From positions 62,001 through 126,000 of the forward strand of contig RFGC01000018.1 in assembly GCA_003697135.1 (NCBI GenBank): 64,000 nt of DNA. The letters run 5' to 3'. This stretch comes from Acidobacteriota bacterium (lineage in GTDB: Bacteria > Acidobacteriota > Blastocatellia > Pyrinomonadales > Pyrinomonadaceae). The notes under the pieces were generated by a model. It ran no database searches and had not been told where the DNA came from. It saw only the letters and a list, made by a program, of their open reading frames with translations. A program made the position numbers and the translations under genes. This document shows, in pieces, positions 57,092-64,000 of this stretch (its first letter is position 1; each line of letters begins with the position of its first letter).

Positions 57092-57634
57092 ATGGATGAG
57101 AGGGAAATAAAAGCTTTAGAAAGAGGATACGAGGAAAACAAGATTAACTTACGTGGAATTCTGTGGTTCGGCATTGGATTGACCTTCTCTGTGGTTATTA
57201 CTTTTGTGTTGATGTATATTTTGCAGGTTTACATGGAGTCGCAAGCTGTAGCAACAAAAGATGAGGTCAATCCTGTGAGACAGCAGATTTTAGAGAATAA
57301 CCCGAACGCTTTTTTGCCACCTGAACCACGACTGCAGGCAGCGCCCGGATACGGTGTTGACACACCAACGGGAAGAGTTAGCCTTGAACTGCAACCACCT
57401 CAAGCTGAGTGGTGGACTTTGGAAAAAATCTGGAAAGAAGAATTAGAAAAAGGGCAAATTGATCCAAAAACAGGCACAGTGATTTCTTTGCCCATAGAAG
57501 AAGCTAAAAGAAGGCTTTTGCAGGAAGGCATTAAAGCTAGAAATGATGAGAAAGCAAAGGAAGAATTCGAGCGTTCTCAAAGGATAATTTCCTATTCGAG
57601 CGGTGGACGCTTGGCTAATGAGATAAGAAAGTGA
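57092..57634 (+). CDS. Conserved single-span protein of the ACIII-SCO-cox operon
   Basis: A 180-aa protein with one N-terminal span (ILWFGIGLTFSVVITFVLMY) and a periplasmic domain whose end reads WWTLEKIWKEELEKGQIDP then TVISLPIEEAKRRLLQEG. Similar short proteins with a PIdrAmellxerG-like motif recur beside SCO1 and cytochrome oxidase genes; role unknown, perhaps oxidase assembly. AGGAG supports the ATG at 57092. It overlaps SCO by GTGA. Confidence 0.65.
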   Translation: MDEREIKALERGYEENKINLRGILWFGIGLTFSVVITFVLMYILQVYMESQAVATKDEVNPVRQQILENNPNAFLPPEPRLQAAPGYGVDTPTGRVSLELQPPQAEWWTLEKIWKEELEKGQIDPKTGTVISLPIEEAKRRLLQEGIKARNDEKAKEEFERSQRIISYSSGGRLANEIRK

Positions 57635-58497
57635 TAATAGCTAGATTTGTTCAAATTTTATTGGCTTTGCTAATTTTTGCGTCGCTGGCGAGTGGACAGG
57701 GGCAGCAGCATTATAATTCGCCTCTTTACGCTCCACGCGAATATACACCATCGCAAAGCCTAGGTGTCCCACAGATTCTTAAAGAAATAGGGATCGAACA
57801 AAAGTTGGGACAAAAAATTCCGTTAGATGTTGAATTCAAAAATGAAGAAGGACAGATAGTTAAGATTGGAGACTACTTTGGCAAGAATAAGCCTGTAATT
57901 TTAGCACTGGTTTATTATGAATGTCCGATGCTTTGCAATGAGGTTTTGAATGGGCTTACAGGCTCCCTTAAAGGTATTTCGCTTACAGCAGGCAAAGATT
58001 TTGAAGTGGTTGCAATTAGCTTCAATGCCAAGGAATACGATATTCCTGAGCTTGCAAAGAACAAAAAAGCTTCATACGTCAAGCGTTACGATCGAGGTGT
58101 TGGAACGGAAAGTGGATGGCATTTCCTAACAGGAACTCAAGATTCGATTGACAGAATAACTGATGCTATTGGTTTCAAATATCGCTGGGATGAAAAGACT
58201 CAGCAATTCGCTCATGTTGGCGGTATAACGATTTTGACTCCTAACGGAGAGATTTCAAAGTATTTCTACGGCATTGACTATGCACCGCTAGATTTGAAAC
58301 TGGCTTTAATCGAAGCGTCGGAAGGCAAGGTCGGGACTCTAGCAGATCAGCTTTTGCTTTACTGTTATCACTATGACCCGGCTACGGGAACATACGGCTT
58401 TGCTATTCTAAGAACAATAAGAATTGCCGGAGTTTTGACTCTGGTTGGAATAATCGGAATGTTTATCTATTTCTGGAAAAGAAACAAGTTAAAGTAG
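57631..58497 (+). CDS. SCO1/SenC copper chaperone
   Basis: A 288-aa periplasmic protein with a signal peptide, a thioredoxin-like SCO domain with the copper ligands CPMLC (Cys98, Cys102) and His in FAHVGGI, and an extra C-terminal membrane span (GVLTLVGIIGMFIYFW). It delivers copper to the CuA site of CoxB, encoded next. Start GTG at 57631 overlaps the stop of the preceding gene. Confidence 0.92.
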   Translation: MIIARFVQILLALLIFASLASGQGQQHYNSPLYAPREYTPSQSLGVPQILKEIGIEQKLGQKIPLDVEFKNEEGQIVKIGDYFGKNKPVILALVYYECPMLCNEVLNGLTGSLKGISLTAGKDFEVVAISFNAKEYDIPELAKNKKASYVKRYDRGVGTESGWHFLTGTQDSIDRITDAIGFKYRWDEKTQQFAHVGGITILTPNGEISKYFYGIDYAPLDLKLALIEASEGKVGTLADQLLLYCYHYDPATGTYGFAILRTIRIAGVLTLVGIIGMFIYFWKRNKLK

Positions 58498-58512
58498 CTT
58501 GAGGAAAGGCTT

Positions 58513-59490
58513 ATGCAGCAGCAAAGTTATTCATGGGTTCCATTGTTTCCCGAAAGAGCTTCCAGTTTCGCATGGGAAGTTGATGCTCTTTACTTTTATC
58601 TGGTAGCTATAAGTGTATTTTTCACGGTTTTGATAGTCGCTACTATCTTTTACTTTGCTATTCGTTATCGCGAAAAGGAAAAGTTCAAAAGCGGAGCTGA
58701 GATTCACGGATCGTTGCTTTTGGAGACCACTTGGACGGCAATTCCGTTCGTAATAGCAATGACGATTTTCTTGGGCGGTGCGATTGTTTATTACAATCAA
58801 TATCGTCCGCCCAAAGATGCGATGGAGATATACGTTGTTGGAAAGCAATGGATGTGGAAAATGCAGCATCCGACAGGGCAAAGAGAAATAAATGAGCTTC
58901 ATGTGCCTGTTAACACAAAAATAAAGCTAATAATGACAACCGAAGACGTATTGCATGATTTTTACATCCCGGCTTTCCGAACAAAGGCAGATGTTGTGCC
59001 AGGGCGTTACACAACGCTTTGGTTTGAAGCTACAAAACCCGGAAAATACCATCTATACTGTGCCGAATACTGCGGCCTGAATCATTCGGGAATGGGCGGG
59101 TGGATTTATGTCATGGAGAAAGAAGACTATGAAAGATGGCTTGCAGGGAATGTTTCAAATCAAACTCCCGCAGAAGCTGGAAAAGAACTCTTTGAGGCAA
59201 AGCTAGGATGTGCTTCATGTCATCAGCAAAATGATCAAGGTCGAGGGCCAACGCTTGTTGGGCTTTTCGGCAAGGAAGTAAAACTAGCTAACGGGCAAAA
59301 AGTAATAGCAAATGAGGAATACATTCGCAACTCGATTCTAAATCCGCAAGGTCAGATTGTAGAGGGTTATCAGCCTATAATGCCAACTTTCAAAGGGCAA
59401 GTTACGGAAGAACAGCTCGTTGCTTTGGTGGCTTACATTAAATCTCTCGGCACACAGCCACAAAGCAACACCATGACTGCAAGCAATTAA
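58513..59490 (+). CDS. coxB: Cytochrome c oxidase subunit II, cytochrome c-fused (caa3)
   Basis: A 325-aa protein with two N-terminal spans, a cupredoxin domain with the CuA ligands CAEYCGLNHSGM (near residue 183), and a fused C-terminal cytochrome c domain (CASCHQQND, residue ~233; axial Met in YQPIMPTFKG). The fusion makes this a caa3-type oxidase that can take electrons directly from ACIII. Confidence 0.94.
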   Translation: MQQQSYSWVPLFPERASSFAWEVDALYFYLVAISVFFTVLIVATIFYFAIRYREKEKFKSGAEIHGSLLLETTWTAIPFVIAMTIFLGGAIVYYNQYRPPKDAMEIYVVGKQWMWKMQHPTGQREINELHVPVNTKIKLIMTTEDVLHDFYIPAFRTKADVVPGRYTTLWFEATKPGKYHLYCAEYCGLNHSGMGGWIYVMEKEDYERWLAGNVSNQTPAEAGKELFEAKLGCASCHQQNDQGRGPTLVGLFGKEVKLANGQKVIANEEYIRNSILNPQGQIVEGYQPIMPTFKGQVTEEQLVALVAYIKSLGTQPQSNTMTASN

Positions 59491-59514
59491 GTGCCGAGAA
59501 AGGGGAAGGAAGTT

Positions 59515-61173
59515 ATGGAAAACATTAAGGCAACTGAAACCAAAGAAGTAAAGGTTAATTATTTGAATAATGGTTATAGCATTTGGTCATGGCTTTTTAC
59601 AAAGGACCACAAGCGAATAGCCATAATGTACTTGATTTCAATTTCCATCTTTTTCCTGATTGGCGGGCTTTATGCAGCAGCTATTCGCTTGGAACTGCTA
59701 ACACCACAAAGCGATCTTTTTGAAACGGGAACATACAACAAGATTTTCACGCATCACGGAATCATGATGGTCTTCTTCTTTCTTATCCCAGCCATACCTG
59801 CGACTTTGGGAAATTTCATGATTCCTATAATGATAGGTGCTAAAGATTTAGCGTTCCCGCGCATCAATCTCTTAAGCCTTTATCTTTATTGGCTTGGCGG
59901 AATTATAACTTTGTGGGCATTACTTCAAGGTGGAGTTGATACAGGCTGGACTTTCTACACGCCATATTCAACAACATTTTCAAATAGCTACGTTGTTGCG
60001 GCAGGACTAGGAATTTTCATCAATGGGTTTTCCTCAATCCTAACAGGTTTGAACTTTATCGTGACGATACACACAATGCGTGCTCCCGGAATGACTTGGT
60101 TTAGGTTACCGCTTTTCGTCTGGGCGCATTATGCAACAAGCCTTGTGATGATTCTGGGCACGCCTGTAGTGGCAATTACCATTCTTCTTGTTGCCGTAGA
60201 AAGAATTGCACGAATAGGAATTTTCGATCCGGCAATAGGTGGTGATCCAATTTTGTTCCAGCATCTTTTCTGGTTTTACTCTCACCCGGCCGTTTACATA
60301 ATGATCTTGCCGAGTATGGGAGTGATCTCAGAGCTTATTGCTAATTTTTCAAGAAAAAGAATCTTTGGCTATGAATTCATCGCATTTTCTTCAATAGCGA
60401 TTGCCGTTTTTGGATTCTTGGTTTGGGGACATCACATGTTTGTTAGTGGACAGTCCATTTACGCTGGACTTGTCTTTTCATTCCTGACAATGGTTGTTGC
60501 TGTGCCTTCAGCAATCAAGGTATTTAACTGGACAGCAACGCTTTATAAAGGGCAGGTTTCATACGATACGCCCATGTTGTATGCACTTGGTTTCATAGGA
60601 CTATTTTTGATAGGCGGATTGACAGGACTGTTCTTAGGTTCAATAGGTCTTAACGTGCATTTGACGGACACATATTTTGTCGTTGCGCACTTTCACTACG
60701 TAATGGTTGGTGGAACGGTGCTTGGTTATCTTGGTGGATTGCACTACTGGTGGCCCAAGATGACCGGAAAGATGTATTCGGAATTCTGGGGTAAAATCTC
60801 TGCGATGCTCGTTTTTGTAGGATTCAACTTGACTTTCTTCCCGCAGTTTATACTTGGCTACATGGGGATGCCGCGGCGTTACGCCGCATATCCGCCTGAA
60901 CTTCAAGTTCTCAACATATTTTCGACCGCAGGTGCATCGGTGCTTGGTGTAGGTTTGGTTTTGCCTGTGATTTATCTGACGCTATCGTTGATTGTAGGAA
61001 AGAAAGCGCCTGCAAATCCCTGGCTTTTGCCAGGACTTGAATGGAGAACTTCATCTCCACCGCCGACAGAAAACTTTGAAGAAACACCTGTGGTTACCTG
61101 GGAGGCATACGAATTTAGCGAAGATAACGGCTTAGACATTGAAAAAGCTAAGCGAGAATTGGTTACTGCTTAA
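59515..61173 (+). CDS. coxA: Cytochrome c oxidase subunit I
   Basis: A 552-aa heme-copper oxidase with 12 spans. Heme and CuB ligands are visible in [25 protein letters not shown] and [11 protein letters not shown]. The YSHP motif, instead of GHPE, indicates an A2-type proton channel. ATG at 59515 (AAGGAAG upstream) is preferred over a GTG at 59491. Confidence 0.95.
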   Translation: MENIKATETKEVKVNYLNNGYSIWSWLFTKDHKRIAIMYLISISIFFLIGGLYAAAIRLELLTPQSDLFETGTYNKIFTHHGIMMVFFFLIPAIPATLGNFMIPIMIGAKDLAFPRINLLSLYLYWLGGIITLWALLQGGVDTGWTFYTPYSTTFSNSYVVAAGLGIFINGFSSILTGLNFIVTIHTMRAPGMTWFRLPLFVWAHYATSLVMILGTPVVAITILLVAVERIARIGIFDPAIGGDPILFQHLFWFYSHPAVYIMILPSMGVISELIANFSRKRIFGYEFIAFSSIAIAVFGFLVWGHHMFVSGQSIYAGLVFSFLTMVVAVPSAIKVFNWTATLYKGQVSYDTPMLYALGFIGLFLIGGLTGLFLGSIGLNVHLTDTYFVVAHFHYVMVGGTVLGYLGGLHYWWPKMTGKMYSEFWGKISAMLVFVGFNLTFFPQFILGYMGMPRRYAAYPPELQVLNIFSTAGASVLGVGLVLPVIYLTLSLIVGKKAPANPWLLPGLEWRTSSPPPTENFEETPVVTWEAYEFSEDNGLDIEKAKRELVTA

Positions 61174-61246
61174 AGTGTAGAGCCGTTTTTGCATGATCAG
61201 GAACGGCTCGTCTTTTCTAAAAATTCTAATTTTTGGTGGAGCAAAG

Positions 61247-62200
61247 ATGGCAGACACTCATAAGCATCATCATCAACCGGGATTACAGCATCAGTTCGAG
61301 AACATGGAACAGCAACAGGAGTCCGCAACTATCGGAATGTGGATGTTCCTTGTGCAGGAAATAATGTTTTTCGGCGGACTCTTTACGGCTTATCTTGTTT
61401 TCCGCTCACGTTACCCAATGGCTTTTGCCGCAGGAAGCAACCATTTAGACGCCTTTTTAGGTGGTTTGAATACTTTGGTGCTAATCGTCAGCAGCTTCAC
61501 TATGGCCTTAACCGTTTACTATGCTCAAAAGAGCAATCGAACAATGCAAGTTGTTATGATTCTGCTGACGATGTTTTTCGGTTCGGTATTCTTGGGCGTC
61601 AAGGTTATTGAATACAGCGATAAATACAACCATGGATTGATTCCAGTGACTGGTTGGAATAAAAAGACACCTGTTTCTGCGGAAAAAGCTGAATTGGGTA
61701 GTTTTGTGGGAACAAAAGTATCTGCTGAAGAAGCTACTCACGGCAAGGAGAGTGCTCACACCGGAGGAGATAAAACGAGTCACGACGGCCACCATGAAAA
61801 ACCTTATTACAATCCTACAGGTGATTTTCAATGGAATTATGGTGGCGAAGACCTTGTCATGATGGCAAAGCAAGCAGGTTATCTGACGGAAGCCGAGAAG
61901 ATAGGTTATTTCGATCCGATAACCAAGGAGTTTGATCCGAATAGATTTCGTGACAAAGTCAGAATCTTTTATTGGATTTACTTTGCCATGACAGGACTTC
62001 ATGCTTTGCACATGGTTGTGGGTTTGATAATAATGTCGTGGCTTCTATTTAAGGCTATACAAGGAACTTTTTCAGCAGATTATTACTCACCTGTTGAGAT
62101 TTCAGGGCTTTACTGGCACTTTGTTGATATTGTTTGGATTTTCTTGTTCCCATTGCTTTACCTTCTCGGAAGGCATTTCTTACATGGAGGTGGACATTGA
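61247..62200 (+). CDS. coxC: Cytochrome c oxidase subunit III with a large His-rich insert
   Basis: A 317-aa subunit [21 protein letters not shown], then a span pair, and the C-terminal [19 protein letters not shown] and [20 protein letters not shown]. Between spans 4 and 5 lies a ~100-residue soluble insert (about residues 125-235), including [19 protein letters not shown], which is absent from common subunit III. The N-terminus is also His-rich (HKHHH). GGTGGAG supports the ATG at 61247. Confidence 0.9.
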   Translation: MADTHKHHHQPGLQHQFENMEQQQESATIGMWMFLVQEIMFFGGLFTAYLVFRSRYPMAFAAGSNHLDAFLGGLNTLVLIVSSFTMALTVYYAQKSNRTMQVVMILLTMFFGSVFLGVKVIEYSDKYNHGLIPVTGWNKKTPVSAEKAELGSFVGTKVSAEEATHGKESAHTGGDKTSHDGHHEKPYYNPTGDFQWNYGGEDLVMMAKQAGYLTEAEKIGYFDPITKEFDPNRFRDKVRIFYWIYFAMTGLHALHMVVGLIIMSWLLFKAIQGTFSADYYSPVEISGLYWHFVDIVWIFLFPLLYLLGRHFLHGGGH

Positions 62201-62532
62201 TGGCTGATAAAAAGCATAAACATCATCACGAAGAGCATTTGCACATAGGGATTCCAGGGTATTTCTTGGTTTTTGTGGCTTTGGTTATAGGAACAATTGT
62301 AACTTACCTTGTTGCTTTGAGGGATTTAGATTGGCTTTTTCCAGGAGCGAATACCTTGGTAGCTTTATCAATAGCCTTTACCAAGATGTCTCTTGTAGTC
62401 CTTTACTTTATGCATGTAAGATGGCAGTCGAACCTTATATGGCTGACGGCATTAGGTGGATTTTTCTGGCTTGCAATCATGTTTGCCTTCACAATGCAGG
62501 ATTACTTGACACGCTCTGTTATTGGTAAATAG
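62200..62532 (+). CDS. coxD: Cytochrome c oxidase subunit IV
   Basis: A 110-aa protein with three spans (GYFLVFVALVIGTIVTYLVA; NTLVALSIAFTKMSLVVLYF; ALGGFFWLAIMFAFTMQ), the prokaryotic subunit IV layout. The N-terminus is His-rich (HKHHHEEHLH). Its ATG shares a base with the coxC stop (TGATG). Last gene of the operon. Confidence 0.88.
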   Translation: MADKKHKHHHEEHLHIGIPGYFLVFVALVIGTIVTYLVALRDLDWLFPGANTLVALSIAFTKMSLVVLYFMHVRWQSNLIWLTALGGFFWLAIMFAFTMQDYLTRSVIGK

Positions 62533-62665
62533 CTTTGCTGAGGCAACCTTATAGTTACTTGGTGTTTGAAACTCACTAGGTCTGATGTTCTGAAAGATTA
62601 AAACCTCAAAACTGAAAATCTGGCTAAAGCATGAAGAATCAGAAAATCGGCTAGATTTTAGGGTT

Positions 62666-62700
62666 GAGACTGCCTTTCAAACGGCGGTCTCGGTATTTTA
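62666..62700 (+). terminator. Hairpin ending the oxidase operon
   Basis: GAGACTGCC (62666-62674) and GGCGGTCTC (62683-62691) form a 9-bp stem with one G:U pair and an 8-nt loop, followed by GGTATTTTA. It lies in the 331-nt gap 62533-62863, where nothing else was recognised. Confidence 0.6.
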
Positions 62701-62863
62701 CCTGTTCTTACAAAAAGCGCTAATAACGGTCTCATGATCCATTTCGGAGTCCTACCTGTTTTGCGAAAAGCTTTCTTGTTTTGAGCAAGCCCAAAAGGCG
62801 TGCTATCATCGTTTTTTGCGAGCAGTTTGGGAAGAACAATCAGAAATAATATAGGGGTTTACG

Positions 62864-63895
62864 TTGAGCATCAAAAAAGAGATGAGAAATTTTATTTTTG
62901 CGTTCTTATCGGCTTTTATTTTCACTTCTTGCCTTTCTCCTAAAGAAAGAGTTCAACGTCCGACGCTTTTAAGAACAGAAAATGCTACCAAAGAGCAGTT
63001 ACTCGCAGAGATAAACAGGTTTGCACGAATAAACTCGATGCGTGCCAGAATGGATTTGAAGTTTGAGGACAATTCTTTCGCTGAGATGGGAATAAGCGAG
63101 AAATACAAATCAGCAGATGGCGAAATAGTTGTTCAGCGTCCAGCAAACATACTTTTGAAGGTGCAAGTACCAGTTTTGAAAACAGATGTAGCACAGATGA
63201 CCTCGAACGGAACAAGATTCTGCGTTGCTATTCTAAATGACGGGGGTGATGGTAGATACAGAAGATTCGTTTGCGGAACAAACAATAAAGACTATTCGCT
63301 GCTTCAAAAAGAGATACAGAAACTCGAGAATGGAAACTCGAAAACTCTAAGACAAAACATAAATGCCTTTGCAAATCTCCGCCCGCAACATTTTACGGAA
63401 GCAATTTTGATGCGCCCGATAAGTGATGAAAACGTATATGTTCAAAGCGAGATATTTCAAGAAGAATTTGACTTAAGCGCTGATAAAAAATCGCCTTTGC
63501 GATGGGTTTTACGGGGTTATTATCTTTTGGACGAGCTTAGAAAAGAATCTGATGGGAGCTTGAAAATTTCTCGTCGCTTTTGGTTTGATCGTGTCGGAGG
63601 GATAAGACTCGCAAGGCAGCAGATATTCGACTCGCAGGGTGAACTAGAAACTGATATTGTCTATGGTAGAGAAGGAAATCTTTCGGGCGAATATACAAAT
63701 CTTCCATTGAGGATCGAAGTTACTAGACCAAAAGAAAGATACAAAATGAGCCTAACTTATCAAGACCCTGCTGGTGTTTCAATCGGTCGAACATACCCAC
63801 AAACGGCTTTTGAGCTTTCAAACCGTTGGAATCTACCTGAATTAGACTTAGATAAAAAATTAGCCGAGATGCAATCAAAGCAAAGGGTTCAGTGA
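62864..63895 (+). CDS. Outer-membrane-type lipoprotein, DUF4292/LolA-like
   Basis: A 343-aa protein starting with a lipoprotein signal (FAFLSAFIFTSC). The body is beta-rich in the manner of LolB/LolA-like DUF4292 proteins (ARINSMRARMDLKFEDN; GEIVVQRPANILLKVQVP). Function unknown. The TTG at 62864 has AGGGG 6 nt upstream; an ATG at 62882 is an alternative. It shares TGATG with the ABC ATPase gene that follows, suggesting a lipid- or lipoprotein-export operon (inference). Confidence 0.6.
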   Translation: MSIKKEMRNFIFAFLSAFIFTSCLSPKERVQRPTLLRTENATKEQLLAEINRFARINSMRARMDLKFEDNSFAEMGISEKYKSADGEIVVQRPANILLKVQVPVLKTDVAQMTSNGTRFCVAILNDGGDGRYRRFVCGTNNKDYSLLQKEIQKLENGNSKTLRQNINAFANLRPQHFTEAILMRPISDENVYVQSEIFQEEFDLSADKKSPLRWVLRGYYLLDELRKESDGSLKISRRFWFDRVGGIRLARQQIFDSQGELETDIVYGREGNLSGEYTNLPLRIEVTRPKERYKMSLTYQDPAGVSIGRTYPQTAFELSNRWNLPELDLDKKLAEMQSKQRVQ

Positions 63896-64000
63896 TGAAA
63901 GTTATCTTGGAAACAATAGATTTGAAAAAAAGCTTCAAGATGGGAAAAATCGAAAATCTCGTCTTGCGTGGTATCTCACTTCAGATAAAGCAAGGCGAAT
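63895..64000 (+). CDS. ABC transporter ATP-binding protein (start only)
   Basis: The first 35 residues (LETIDLKKSFKMGKIENLVL, then RGISLQIKQGE) match the beginning of LolD/MacB-type ABC ATPases. The gene continues beyond the window, so no Walker motifs can be seen. Its ATG overlaps the stop of the upstream lipoprotein gene. Confidence 0.7.
   Translation, partial: MKVILETIDLKKSFKMGKIENLVLRGISLQIKQGE

Overview
This window looks like a chromosomal segment of a low-GC member of the Acidobacteriota, probably class Blastocatellia (inference). The pointers are an Oar-type TonB-dependent receptor with an N-terminal carboxypeptidase-regulatory-like domain, a secreted protein carrying six calcium-loop repeats of the DYDGDGxxDIAVYR...WY type, a roadblock/MglA GTPase pair, and an alternative complex III operon joined to SCO1 and a caa3-type oxidase. 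No rRNA or tRNA gene is visible. Most of the window is ordinary housekeeping and respiration.

Layout. 1-228: the end of a CRISPR array, with no cas genes inside the window. 515-9559: purine synthesis (purL) coupled to hemW, an AtpI/AtpZ-like membrane protein, the methylmalonyl-CoA helpers meaB and mce, a SurA/PpiC-type foldase split over two frames, a metallo-beta-lactamase-fold hydrolase and mtnP. 9601-18111: envelope genes, namely a small BamD-like secreted protein, a large TonB receptor, the six-repeat secreted protein, a PilZ-like protein and an exported protein of unknown role. 18195-28584: a decayed AlbA_2 gene, acpS, pgeF, DUF3592, suhB, an exported esterase, DUF2270, a NorD-like VWA protein, an orphan GrdB-like protein and glgC.

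28758-31155 is a compact restriction-modification pair inserted between glgC and aroB; it is the clearest accessory cassette. 31195-42849 holds aroB, a B12-binding radical SAM enzyme, a CYTH phosphatase/cyclase, a two-gene ABC exporter, corA, pgpA, an aldehyde dehydrogenase, a frameshifted GT4 glycosyltransferase and a membrane protein with an HETAH zinc-protease-like motif. 43022-48916 holds mglB/mglA-like polarity genes, a DsrE-like protein, a cysteine-less thioredoxin-fold protein, folK-panB-panC and a ROK-family protein lacking the usual zinc site.

49215-62532 is a continuous respiratory operon: actABCDEF (quinol to cytochrome c), a conserved single-span protein, SCO1 (CuA assembly), then coxB-coxA-coxC-coxD. 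Together these would form an electron path from quinol through ACIII to an A2-type caa3 oxidase. The window closes with a lipoprotein gene and the start of an ABC transporter ATPase gene.

Main points for a second look: three coding regions broken by -1 shifts (6.95, 18.4 and 41.6 kb); a 26-nt near-perfect palindrome inside a tandemly duplicated signal-peptide region; several genes with a -10-like hexamer 9-14 nt before the start codon and no Shine-Dalgarno (possible leaderless genes); the orphan NorD-like and GrdB-like proteins; and a His-rich insertion in CoxC. I did not find a clearly new multi-gene system.
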